DNA of 59,455 bases from Cladosporium sp. IMV 00045 (lineage: Eukaryota > Ascomycota > Dothideomycetes > Cladosporiales > Cladosporiaceae): assembly GCA_001931905.2 (NCBI GenBank), contig MSJI02000538.1:1-59455 (forward strand), in the 5' to 3' direction. The position numbers and the translations under genes are program-made. Below the pieces are notes generated by a model, which saw nothing but the letters and a program-made list of their open reading frames with translations, was not told the DNA's origin and ran no database searches. This document shows positions 1 to 10,054 of this stretch, piece by piece; the first letter of the stretch is position 1, and each line of letters starts with the position of its first letter.

Positions 1-1833
1 GTCAAGGTTGGCAAGGAATCCGAACAGACCAAGTCCAAGCCTGGCAACCGCGGCAAGCGTGACAGTCAGATCCTGCTCATGAACTTCCTCAACCGCGTCC
101 ACCACCGTTCCCCCATGAGCCCTCTCGAGCTGGAGATGTTCCACCAGATCAACAACATCATCGGCGTTGACCCCGAGCTGTACGAGTACCTGTTCATGGT
201 CGACGCAGACACCAAGGTCAAGGAAGATTCTCTCAACCGATTGGTCGCTGCTTGTGCGCACGATGCGAAGATTGCAGGCATTTGCGGTGAGACTTCTCTT
301 GAGAACGAAGACAAGAGTTGGTGGACCATGATGCAAGTGTACGAATACTACATCTCGCATAACTTGGCCAAGGCTTTCGAGAGTTTGTTCGCCAGTGTGA
401 CCTGTTTGCCCGGATGGTAAGTCATTTTCTCTCGATCATCTGAAGGTTCTGATGCTGATTGAGTTCTCTGCAGTTTCTGTATGTACCGTCTTCGTACGGC
501 CGACAAAGGACGTCCTCTTATTATCTCCGACAAGATGATTCAGGATTACGCTATCAACGATTTGGACACCCTGCACAAGAAGAACCTGCTGTCTCTCGGA
601 GAGGACCGTTATTTGACGACTCTCATGATCAAGCACTTCCCAACCACTTCGTACAAATTCGTCGCGGATGCCTACGCCCTCACGGAAGCGCCTTCTGAGT
701 GGAGTGTCTTGCTCTCCCAGAGACGTCGTTGGATCAACTCGACAATTCACAACTTGTTTGAGCTGGTCTGGATCAAGGATCTTTGTGGCTTCTGTTGCTT
801 TAGTATGCGCTTCGTTGTCTTCATCGATCTGATGGGTACGATCATCTTGCCAGCTACTTGCGCGTATCTCGGATACCTCATCTACCGCGTTGCTTCTGGT
901 ACTGGCCAGTTCCCGCTCATCTCAATCATCATGATTGCTGGTGTGTACGGTCTGCAGGCAGTCATCTTTATCGTCAAGAGGCAGTGGCAACACATCGGTT
1001 GGATGATCGTGTACATGATCGCCTACCCGATTTACTCCTTCGTCCTACCTGTCTACTCGTTCTGGAAGCAAGACGATTTCTCATGGGGTAACACGCGTGT
1101 CGTCATCGGAGAGAAGGGCAACAAGCAAATTGTCGCCGTCGACGATGAAGGCTTCGACCCACGCTCCATCCCCCTCCAGCGCTGGGACGACTACGCCCTG
1201 GCCAACAACCTGCCCGGCCGTCGCGGCATGCCGATGGAGAAGCAAGAGGCCATGTACATGGACCAGCCGTACGGCAACGCCGGCTACGAGATGGACGAAA
1301 TCCACTCCGTCTACTCCTCCGCCAAACCCGCTTCCACAATCCTCACCGGCCTCCCGCAACAGCAATTCTACCGCCCGCCCCAGCAGTCCCCCGGCCCCTA
1401 CAACGCCCTCAACCGGCAAAGCACCTACTCGCGCTTCACCGATAACCCCGCCGGCGAACAGCACCAACGCCTCATGTCCACCAGCAACCTCAGCGACCAC
1501 TACCGCCTGCAATCACAAGACAACCTCGCCGCCATGAGCGGCCCCTCCCCGCCCATGGGCCAGCAGCCCTTTGGCGCTTTCCCGCGCTCCACCTCCCCCT
1601 ACGCGCACTCGCGCCCCGCGAGCACGAACAATCTGGCCGGTTTTCAAACGCAGGGTCCCAGCAACGAGGCCATCGCGCAGGCCATTCGGGAGTGTTTGAA
1701 CGAAGTGGATCTGGACACCGTGACGAAGAAGCAACTCAAAGCGCTGGCAGAGCAGAAGTTGCAGTGTCAGCTTGTGGGCGATAGGAGGGCGTTTTTGGAT
1801 AGTCAGATTGATGCTGAGTTGGCTAATATGTAG
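1..1833 (+). CDS. Chitin synthase, class V/VII (myosin-type), C-terminal part, cut by window edge
   Basis: Transfers N-acetylglucosamine from UDP-GlcNAc into chitin at the plasma membrane. Exons <1-416 and 474-1833; intron 417-473 (GTAAGT...CAG) restores the run CLPGCFCMYR. About 591 residues are visible. Motifs in order: VDADTKV (acceptor-site Asp region), EDRYL, then QRRRW, the chitin synthase signature. A cluster of membrane segments follows ([60 protein letters not shown]), then a Gln/Pro/Ser-rich linker. The last ~55 residues (from [12 protein letters not shown] to the end, ELANM) look like a DEK_C domain, which in chitin synthases marks classes V and VII. Those classes carry an N-terminal myosin motor domain, which would lie left of the window. 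I favour class V but cannot separate V from VII without the motor part. Confidence 0.95.
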
Positions 1834-2866
1834 TAATTTTTTTTTAATTCGGGTTTTTCTAATGGGTGCGAAAACTCGATTAGTCTTTCGTTTTTGGATT
1901 TGCGGGAGCACGGGGATAAGGGAACAGAAACGGTCTGTGTTCTTTTCATTGTTGGATCTTAGGTTCCTTTTGCGCGATCATTGAAAGTGTATAAAAAAGC
2001 CAGATATGAACGTTTTCGTTTTAGTAATCGCTGTTGCTTCTTCTTTTCTTTTTCCTTTGCTTTTTCTTCTTATTGCTATTGAGCGTTGCGAGTCTTGGGC
2101 TTAATTACCAGACATAATCAAAGGTGGAACGAGAGGAGGTAGTAATAATGACGGGACGTAATGCAGATGCGAAACGAACATGAGCTAGGTAGTCTTCACT
2201 TTTTTCACCATTTTTTCCTTCCTTTTCCTCTCTCTCTAGAGGACAATTCAACATACCCAGATACTCACCCCCATTCAATCAGCTGACGCTTTCCAATCGA
2301 TCGCATTGAGCATTTATCGTCGACCAAAAAGCACATACGTACACATGCGTATCTTGTTCAAATGTGGATGATGTCGGATTTTGGCTCATGTCTCACGATG
2401 TACTATGCTCGGTCATTTTGTCCGAATGTCTTTGCTTCAATTCGCGTGATGACTTTGTTGACTTGGCAGTGTTGCTGGTTGCTTTCTTATTAAAAATAAT
2501 TGTCGTTGATATGTATGCAAGAAGAGAAAGCTTGCGACTCCATTTAAACGGGAAATCACAGTACAAGCAGACGAAAATGGCAGAAGGGATTCCACCCATT
2601 CAATTGGCTTGCTGAGGATCGAGCTGAGAATGAGGTCGAAACGACACGATCAATGTTTCGACTTGCAATTGGTCGCTTCATTTCGTTTGCTAAACTGCCG
2701 TTCCTGAATCCAAAACTTTTCCTCCTTCTCGTTTCTCTCACGCCATCTTTTCGTTTTTGTCCGGTCCTGACACACAGCTGTCCCTTCCACCCATACGAAA
2801 GGTTACTCCCAACGCTCGATTGATCGTCCCTTACCGAGAGTCGTGACGATTGGCCGTTTGCTACGT
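1834..2866. other. Intergenic gap between convergent chitin synthase and deuterolysin genes
   Basis: Holds the 3' ends of both neighbours. There is a T-rich run just after the chitin synthase stop and pyrimidine-rich stretches around 2205-2240. Open frames here are short and unrelated to any family I know. No RNA gene or repeat was seen. Confidence 0.6.
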
Positions 2867-4054
2867 TCAGCAGCCGGCGTAGATAGCTGCAAAAGAAAGT
2901 CAGTTTTCCACGATCCCTGATCAAACTCTCAACATCAACGGGAAGAAGCTTACCATTAGCGTAAAGGGCATACGAGTCCGCATTGGCGAGAGCGCGAGAA
3001 GCCGACAAAGAAGTGGCAGCAGAGTAGCCATAACCGTTATCCTGAGTACCCGGGCTGTAAACGGCCGGAGCGTGAGTCTCCTCGTGCAGCACGGTGGTAG
3101 CCTGGTCCTGCGCGTGGCACTGGCCGGAAAGGCCGGGCAGCTCGTTGAAGAACAGCGGGCAGTAGGCGATGTAGTTGTACGCGGGCAGGGTGTACGCCAG
3201 CACGCCGGACTCGCAGCCCTGGTAAACGTCCGAGCAGTAGGTGCGCGTGCTGCCGCTGGAAGTGGCGGCGCAGTCGCTGGCGACGGCGCGCAGGCGGGCG
3301 GCGACCGTGCTGCGCGTGGACGAGGAGGTCGTCTTGAAGTACTCGTTGAATTTGCTCGCGGAGCCGGAGGTGGCGGCCGTGGCGGCTGCGGTTGCGAGGC
3401 GGTTGCAGTTGCTCAGGGCGGTGCGGATGGCGGAGAGACGGGAGCCGGAGCAGTCGCTTTGGATGGTGGTGCGTTTGGCCATGGTTTGCACCGCTTTTTG
3501 GATGGTGGCGGTTTTGTCGGAGTCGACGTCGATCGAGACGTGGTTGCTCGAGTAGGGGAGGACGGAGCCGGAAAGGGTGGTCGAGTTGGCATCGGCGTAC
3601 TCGATGAAGCCTTGCGTGAAGACGTCGTACTTGCCGCTCTTGGAGAGGTCGTACAGCTCTGCGAGTTCGATCTCGACTTCGATGGTTTCGCCGGCTTCGA
3701 TCGATCTGAAGGCCTCGGGGGTAAGAGAGTTGGTGGCCATGCGCTGGAGCATGCCCTGGAAAGTAGCAGGCGCAGCTGTTGCTTTGTTAGCCTCGTAGTC
3801 AAGATTTGAGGGCTCTGCGATCACTTGCAGTCGGAGGTGACAGAGAGCTTGTCAACGGGTGCCTTGTCAAGGAAGGTGCCCTTAGAGAAGAGGTTATAGC
3901 TAGATTGATCGTTGTTGGTAAGAGCAACCTTGACCTTGCTGTCCTCGAGATGGGTCAACGAGACAGACAAGGGAGAGTCCCTCTTCTGCAGGTCAATCGC
4001 AGTAGAGCTGGCGGTGGCCACGAGGGCAGCAACGGCGGAGATGGTGATCTTCAT
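2867..4054 (-). CDS. Deuterolysin / neutral protease 2, M35 secreted metalloprotease
   Basis: Secreted zinc endopeptidase. Exons on the minus strand: 4054-3829, 3775-2954, 2886-2867, giving 355 residues, close to the usual ~350. A signal peptide starts MKITISAVAALVATASS; a KR pair in DLQKRDSP probably marks the pre-pro boundary. A propeptide follows, then the catalytic domain with HEETH (residues 306-310, zinc ligands and catalytic Glu) and the downstream GTQDNGYG motif that supplies the third ligand Asp in the aspzincin type of M35. Cysteines are spaced as in the family and the protein ends YALYANAIYAGC. Intron 2 (2953-2887) is GT-AG. Intron 1 (3828-3776, 53 nt) only works as a GC-AG intron: the donor is GCAAGT, with CTAAC before the CAG. 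Unspliced, the frame hits TGA. TATA box at 4181-4186. Confidence 0.92.
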
Positions 4055-5640
4055 GTTGATGGCTGAGAACGATTGTGCTGAGCGAGTGATTGGTGAAAAC
4101 GATTGTTCTTGAAGTCTGAGAAGAGGATGATGCTGATGATTAGAAAAAGAAGACAAGCAATGATAAGCAATCACCTCTGCTTTATACCTTCACAAGAGAT
4201 GCTCGAGAAGTAATAATCCCGCATGCCCTTCATGACTATCGTCAACAACATCGCTTGACATCCCATAGCGATACTCTATCATGGCGCCAGAGGTCGATGT
4301 TGCAGACAAGCTTGACTTGGAATGGCAGGTGAAGATGGAGCTACATCTTCGACAGCAGTGATCTTCATTGATGCATAACGGCCATGTTACCGAGACATGC
4401 AGAAGTAATCCAGCATCGGGTTGATGTGGACAAAGAGGAAAAGGTCCGGCGCGAAGAGAAACCCAAACGCTAGTGTAGTAGACGTGATATGGCAGTAGCG
4501 TTCAGAACCCAGTCACAAGCGATAATTGGCGCGGCTTGTCTAAGTGCTATATCGACAATGGTCGACCAGTCAAGCTCAAGAGCAAAGCTTATCCGTCCCG
4601 ATGAATGCTTTGATAGCCAGCGTGGGATCTTGTCGCAAGTATATTGCATCTCGTCATGTTTGGGTTGCGTCCCGAGAAGGATGCGGGAAGGCGCGTGATC
4701 CTTCTCATGGTATCTTCACTGCACTGGGACGCACTCAAGGGTCTTCCATCGAGGCCAGCGAGCTCAATTAGATCTAATCCGTCCGCAGCTGCATCAACTC
4801 GTTGTGCGTGGTAATAGCGTAGCGTTATCATTTTCTCCGTTCGTAGCGCGAATGCATGGAACAGACGCTAGAGTTGAAGGTGCAATCAATCCCAGCCAGT
4901 TGCAGTGAAGAACCCCAAGGTTGGAGGAAGTATCATATCCAGTACAGTTGGCCAAGCCGTCTTAGCGAGATGTGAAGATGCAGACCAGGACAAAAGCTTC
5001 ACAAGGCTGGCTTGTTCATGAGGCCACCTACCTCCTTGGTGCTAACGGGTCCACTGCCGCAAGAAGAAGGTCGCATTCCTTTAGATTGCGCCGAGATCCA
5101 GGCGCCTTCGGAACCAGCACGGTGGCAGCATGTTGTTACAGTGGGCTCTGATTAGAGCGCATGTGAGCGCATAGTGCAATCTGCGCCGTTACCAATGGGA
5201 TGCTTTATTGGCGTGGAGAGGGTGAGGTTGTCACCCTGTTACTGGAGGAAGGATGCGGTAGAGCGGCTCGATGGATTGTATCTTCAACTTGGCGAAGATC
5301 CACCCTAGGGCTGCTAGATGGGAGCCGAGGCCAAAGGATCGACAAGCTGTCGCCAAATCACCGCCAGCCTCTGATATCCTACCGCGGCTGGCCGAAGCCT
5401 TCACAAGCCTATCGCCTCTTTGGCTAAGCAAGTCTTGGTCTTGCCTTGGTCGTACTGTAGAATAAGCGAGATGTCTATACTGGCGTCGGAAGAATTTCTT
5501 GCAAAGCGAACAATATCAGCGGAAACCCGGAAAGGAATGTTCAGAAAGCTTTCTATCGAAGTATATGCTTTATTGACTAGAGGAATTCTTGTCGCAAGCC
5601 GGGAAACCGACCGAACCGCCAAGCTCGTGGCATATAGCGA
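4055..5640. other. Long gap: deuterolysin promoter and 3' side of beta-glucosidase gene
   Basis: About 1.6 kb. Apart from the TATA box at 4181-4186, I see only short open frames on both strands with no recognisable domain, no tRNA-like arm and no clear repeat. Confidence 0.5.
4181..4186 (-). promoter_or_regulatory. TATA box of the deuterolysin gene
   Basis: Minus-strand TATAAA inside GGTATAAAGC, about 130 bp upstream of the ATG at 4054. Position and sequence fit a core promoter of a strongly induced secreted-enzyme gene; this is inference from sequence only. Confidence 0.6.
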
Positions 5641-8127
5641 CTAGATATTAACAGTGCTAGTAAGTTGGATGTCCAACACACTTTTGCCGACGTAGATATG
5701 GTAGTTGCCTCGTTGAAGTTTCCACCCATCAGGCGTCCAGATACTCAAGTCTCTCCTTGTTAGTTCGAAAGAGAACTCCCTCGCCTCACCAGCATTGAGG
5801 TACTTCTTGTCAAATCCGCGCAGTTGTTTCAGAGGTCCGCCTGGGATGCCAACGTAAAGCTGTGCTACCTCTGAGCTACCCGTGCTTCCAGTGTTGCGAA
5901 CGCTGAGTGACACACGAAGCATGATATCCCACAGAGAGAGCAGTCCTCCTTCGGGCATAGGCAGGCCATCTTCATCTCCCTTGGGTGCTGTCTCATCGAA
6001 ATTGACATCAGTCCAAAGCATCGAGAGATCAGAGTATTCGAAAGTCGTATAGCTGAGACCAAAACCAAACTCATATTGCGGTGTGATGTTCTGTGCGATG
6101 AAGTGCTTGTAGTCGATGTATACACCTTCAGTGAAGTTATCTGCATAGCCATTCGTTAGTCGCAAGTCTCTGCTTGTTGTCGTACTAGGTAACTTACCCT
6201 GAGTATAGAGATCCACGCCTGTTGCAACAACAGGATTGAGAAGTTTTCCATAATCTGTGTCGCGCTTGGCTACTGTATACGGCAGTCTTCCAGATGGTGA
6301 TTGGTGCCCGTACATGATCTCTACTAGGGCACGCCCACTGTCTTGACCTGGTAGGTGTCCATATATCACAGCAGTGACATTAGGGTTGTCGATCCATTCG
6401 TCGACAGTACGCACACCAGCATTGTGAATGACCACAACTGTAGAGTTGCACTGGCTAGCTACAGACAGGATAAGCCCATCCGAGTAATCATCGGCAAGAG
6501 ATGGTCGATCCCAGCCTTCTGCTGCCATCTCGTTCACGAACACTACGCAATGTTCGGAACCTTGATTGACAACAGGCGTGTTGTTGAAAAAGTCCCAGGC
6601 CAGAAACGTGTCGTCCTCATACGCCTGTCGTTGGAAAGCGTTGAAGGGAGCATCGATGTAAGTAGGCGTAGTAGCGCCAGAGCCACCGCCAGAGATCACA
6701 GTGCCATTCAAGGAGATACCAGGCCCTTTTGCTCCAGATGCCCAACTCTGGGTTTGAACCCAATGCATTGTTTCAGCTGTCCAGTCACTGCCATTAGGAA
6801 AGACCAAAGTATTTTCCAGACCGAGTGGCCAGTGCTGGTAATCTCTTGTTTGGAATGTGTTAATCTCAGCAGCAACTGCATCGTGACCGAACAAAGAGAG
6901 GAATCGAGGAGCCTTGAAAGGCAGAGTTTCGTGGATGTTCTTCACCAGAACATGGCCCTCGACAGCTCCCTGTAGGATCGTCTTCTTCGAAGCTGGATCA
7001 CGAGCATTGACGATCTGGTGTGGTTTCGAATGATCGTAAGGCAATCCAAAGCCCGGTTGGCTGAAAGCACCGCTGTCCACCTCTTCCAATCTGTACCAAG
7101 AAGCGAGAATGCGTGTTGCCATATCATCAAGTCGGGTCTGGCTCAAAGACCCATTTGACACTGCTATGCTCAGATTGCCAGCCCAATAAGGACTATTGGG
7201 CATGGCCATGTCCAGGCCTGCGTTGGCACTGGCTAGACCAGTATGCTGAGCAACCCAGTCAGAAACAACGAAGCCTTGGAAGCCTAGCTCTTGCTTCAAG
7301 AGACGATTCATCAAGTGGCTATTCTGACAACCGTAGCTGTTATTATAACGCTGGTAACTGCACATTGCAGACATGGCGCCTGCTTTGACGGCATCTTGAA
7401 AAGGCCACAGGTATAGCTCATGCACAGTCTTGTCATCGATGTTGGAGGAGATTGATGCATTCTGTAGGTTGCCAAAGCGTGATTTCATCCGATTGGTCTC
7501 TTGCTCGTTGCCCAACAAATGCTTGATGCAAGCTACGACGCTCTTTTGCATGGATACGATGGTATCGTACGTCAGAGCTCCGGCGAGATATGGATCATTG
7601 CTGAATGCCTCCCAATTGCGACCGCCTCGAGGGAATTTGCCGAGTGGCCCAGCGGCTGGACCTAAGGCTACGCTCACGCCTTTGGCCTTGAATTCTGCAC
7701 CCATGTAAAGACCGCGTGAGTACGCCAGATCGCGATTCCAGGAGGCTCCAACATGCAGACCGGATGGATATCCATTAACCATATCAGTACCTCGAACACC
7801 ATTTCCTGCATCCTGGAGGCATAGTCCTGGAAAGCCGAGACGAGGGACCGAGCCGCTTGTACCTCCACAAGAGGTGTTTGTTGATGTGAAGCCGTAAGTG
7901 ATGTTGTTCTTCTCCTGGTTGCTCATCTTGGACAAGAGAGATTTTGCCTTGCCGTAGGCAGTCGCCCAGGCTTCGGTGCCATTGCCCACTGGAGAAGGGT
8001 AGAATGGCTCAGATCTGTCATACGACCAGAATCGCTCCAGATTATCGAGCTCGGCATCTGTGACATATTGAGCGGAAGTGATGGTGGCCAGAAGAAGAGC
8101 TGGGCGAAAGATCCAGTCTAAACGCAT
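5641..8127 (-). CDS. Secreted beta-glucosidase, glycoside hydrolase family 3
   Basis: Hydrolyses terminal beta-linked glucose from cello-oligosaccharides outside the cell. Exons 8127-6198 and 6140-5641, 809 residues. The N-terminus MRLDWIFRPALLLATITSAQ is a signal peptide. The GH3 N-terminal (beta/alpha)8 domain shows GPAAGPLGKFPRGGRNWEAF, KHLLGNEQE and SDW, whose Asp (Asp290) is the expected nucleophile. A GH3 C-terminal domain follows, and a fibronectin III-like domain ends the protein (YEFGFGLSYTTFEYS, VAQLYVGIPGGPLKQLRGF). The intron 6197-6141 (57 nt; GTAAGT, CTAAC, GCAG) has no stop and is a multiple of three, so the frame also stays open unspliced (828 residues). Splicing gives the family-typical DLYTQDNFTEGVYIDY, so the spliced form is chosen. 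N-glycosylation sites are frequent. Confidence 0.95.
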   Translation of the reverse strand: MRLDWIFRPALLLATITSAQYVTDAELDNLERFWSYDRSEPFYPSPVGNGTEAWATAYGKAKSLLSKMSNQEKNNITYGFTSTNTSCGGTSGSVPRLGFPGLCLQDAGNGVRGTDMVNGYPSGLHVGASWNRDLAYSRGLYMGAEFKAKGVSVALGPAAGPLGKFPRGGRNWEAFSNDPYLAGALTYDTIVSMQKSVVACIKHLLGNEQETNRMKSRFGNLQNASISSNIDDKTVHELYLWPFQDAVKAGAMSAMCSYQRYNNSYGCQNSHLMNRLLKQELGFQGFVVSDWVAQHTGLASANAGLDMAMPNSPYWAGNLSIAVSNGSLSQTRLDDMATRILASWYRLEEVDSGAFSQPGFGLPYDHSKPHQIVNARDPASKKTILQGAVEGHVLVKNIHETLPFKAPRFLSLFGHDAVAAEINTFQTRDYQHWPLGLENTLVFPNGSDWTAETMHWVQTQSWASGAKGPGISLNGTVISGGGSGATTPTYIDAPFNAFQRQAYEDDTFLAWDFFNNTPVVNQGSEHCVVFVNEMAAEGWDRPSLADDYSDGLILSVASQCNSTVVVIHNAGVRTVDEWIDNPNVTAVIYGHLPGQDSGRALVEIMYGHQSPSGRLPYTVAKRDTDYGKLLNPVVATGVDLYTQGKLPSTTTSRDLRLTNGYADNFTEGVYIDYKHFIAQNITPQYEFGFGLSYTTFEYSDLSMLWTDVNFDETAPKGDEDGLPMPEGGLLSLWDIMLRVSLSVRNTGSTGSSEVAQLYVGIPGGPLKQLRGFDKKYLNAGEAREFSFELTRRDLSIWTPDGWKLQRGNYHIYVGKSVLDIQLTSTVNI

Positions 8128-8214
8128 CTTCGGATGAAGACAAATAGAACCAGATTATTCGGCAATGAAGATGGACTGGGCGAGTGATGAAGTGTTGTAC
8201 GATCGCACAGACAC

Positions 8215-8222
8215 ATATATAA
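8215..8222 (-). promoter_or_regulatory. TATA box of the beta-glucosidase gene
   Basis: Minus-strand TTATATAT about 88 bp upstream of the ATG at 8127. It is the only TATA-like stretch near the start. Confidence 0.5.
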
Positions 8223-8340
8223 GGTGAGACATCTCTCCGGATCTTCTTTGTGCCGTCATCGGTGTTTGGTTTGCGACTCTCCAACCACACTGTGCATTCC
8301 CTGATCGGCGACAATGTGCATCATGCGAACACAGACCAGA

Positions 8341-8372
8341 GGTATTTCGCCGCCCAGGTATTTCGCCGCCCA
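8341..8372. repeat. Perfect 16-bp tandem direct repeat in the beta-glucosidase promoter
   Basis: GGTATTTCGCCGCCCA occurs twice head to tail (8341-8356 and 8357-8372), about 215-245 bp upstream of the GH3 ATG. On the coding strand it reads TGGGCGGCGAAATACC. A paired GC-rich core at this distance could be a duplicated transcription-factor site; no factor is assigned. Confidence 0.85.
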
Positions 8373-8899
8373 CCTGTACTAGTTGCGGCTGCATCTTGCA
8401 GATTTTCAGATGCTTGCTTGCAGTAGCCATGCAGGTATTCGTCTAGCAAATGGGATCAACACTGAAGCCTCATCTCCCCGCTTCCTTCGATGTTTGTTTC
8501 TCATATCGGGTCAACTCCACCCGTTAGCGCAGTGAAATCCTTGGAGTCCCGCAGCGTCATTACTCTGTTTGTGCCAGACTTTGGACATACTCGAGCGGTC
8601 AGTTACCCACACTAACATTTTAGTGTCACTGGCATCAGCCTAAGTGCCACGAGAAGCTTCGGATGTCACATACCGGCGCCAACCCCATGTCACGTACTCT
8701 AGCGTTGTGGAAACTCAACCTGTCTCTTCCAAAATCTCGGGGGGTTTGTCTTCTGGCGGTCAATTGGCTGCGTCACGTAATGGAGATCTCAAATGTTGGG
8801 TCAGTATGACCGTGATCAAAGATGTAACAGAGTGAGATGCTATAGTCTGCAAAATCAAGGGTGTCTGCTTAATAAGTCTCATGTCAAACCTAGTCAAAA

Positions 8900-10054
8900 C
8901 TACGCATCATCCTTACTGACTGTAGCGTAGTCATCAAATCCTGCGTCTCCTCCATCTCGATCAAGGAGATACTTAAATCTACCCTCTTGCTCCAATTTTT
9001 CAAGAATGTAAGATGGCACATCCTTGTTGTTCTCTACCCTATCGTACTTCTCACTGGCCCGATCGAACAAGTCCTTGCCGTTCCGAACACGATCAATCAT
9101 CGTATCTAGTTCGCGATTCTTCGCGGTGTTCCAGCCTTGATGGGAGAAGCTATGGGTCTTTGTGCGCATCTCTTCCACGGTAGCAAAGCAACTTGAGCAG
9201 TGCCAGCCTGCGTTCCACAGGGTTTCTCTGTCCCACCACCGACGAAGGGATGCGACCGGAGCCCATCCATCTCCTAACAGGCCTTGTCGTAGATCGTTTG
9301 GCGCGAGTGTGTTAGGGCCTCGGAAGACTATCACATCTGGATGAGGCCATTGCGGCCCTCGATGTTGCCATTGGAAAGAGTAGTAGTAGAAATCGGTGTG
9401 GAGAGTCAGCCGCGCTGGAATGTGGCAATGTCGGAGAACAAGGATCGTTGCCGGCCGAATGATCTCGTTCATGTCGCTCACAATGAGGACGTCACCGGGA
9501 TTCGCTTGTCTGGAAGTTCCTTCAAGGTTAGGGAAAACAGACCTGAGAAGGGAGTTTCGAAAGTAATCTCCATGGTCCCAGATTCGTTGGCTTTGGACCT
9601 GGTCGTCGACGACACAGTATATAATCTTGTCGTGAAAGTCGCTGAACAATTCCCAGTTGTCTCTGAGGCAGAGAGGTTTTGGCTTGCCGGTGAATGTTGT
9701 GGCCGATTCCACAATGACAAAATAGTCAACGTATTGTGCTAGAGTGTGCAGCCGTATTTCCAACCAGTCTAGTTCTGTCGAAAGCAGGACAAGGTCGTAG
9801 ACCTTTCTTTTGTTCTGCTATATTGCCTCAACACCAAAGCCATGGTCCCGGCACACTGACACTGCTTCCTTGGGTGACAGAAATGCCTCTGTCCCGCTCT
9901 CAAGACGCGAGGAGCGACCAACTAGGTCTGCCGATAAGTAATGATCTCGGGAAAGACCATGTCTGAAGACGACCCAGAAGCCTAGGAATGCGCAGAAAAG
10001 GGTAATGTAGACGGCAGCCTTTCTGTGGCGTTTGGTCGATATGCATAGCAGCAT
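8900..10054 (-). pseudogene. GT17-type beta-1,4-N-acetylglucosaminyltransferase with one in-frame stop
   Basis: One reading frame runs from the ATG at 10054 to the stop at 8900, interrupted only by TAG at 9820-9818. Before it: a type II membrane anchor (AAVYITLFCAFLGFWVVF) and the family-like CRDHGFGVEA. After it, in the same frame: KVYDLVLLSTELDWLEIRL, YVDYFVIVESATTFTGKPKP, FYYYSFQWQHRGPQWPHP, LWNAGWHCSSCFATVEEM, RVRNGKDLFDR and YLLDRDGGDAGF. This order matches the GT17 family (bisecting GlcNAc transferase-like, Golgi). The family's DVDEIPRP motif reads DMNEIIRP here, losing the second Asp of DxD. No intron of normal size removes the stop without also losing the conserved C-x(2)-HG segment. 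It is probably a recent pseudogene; stop readthrough or an unusual splice is less likely. An intact downstream start would lack the membrane anchor. Confidence 0.8.

Larger units (their letters stand above)
8128..8899. other. Beta-glucosidase promoter and 3' flank of the GT17 locus
   Basis: Contains the TATA-like element and the 16-bp tandem repeat listed separately. Short open frames in this gap have no recognisable domain. Confidence 0.5.

Noticed and set aside
9763..9817. Treating the GT17 frame after the TAG as a complete gene starting at an internal Met
   Set aside because: It would lack the membrane anchor and the conserved STELDW segment, which lies upstream of that Met in the same open frame.
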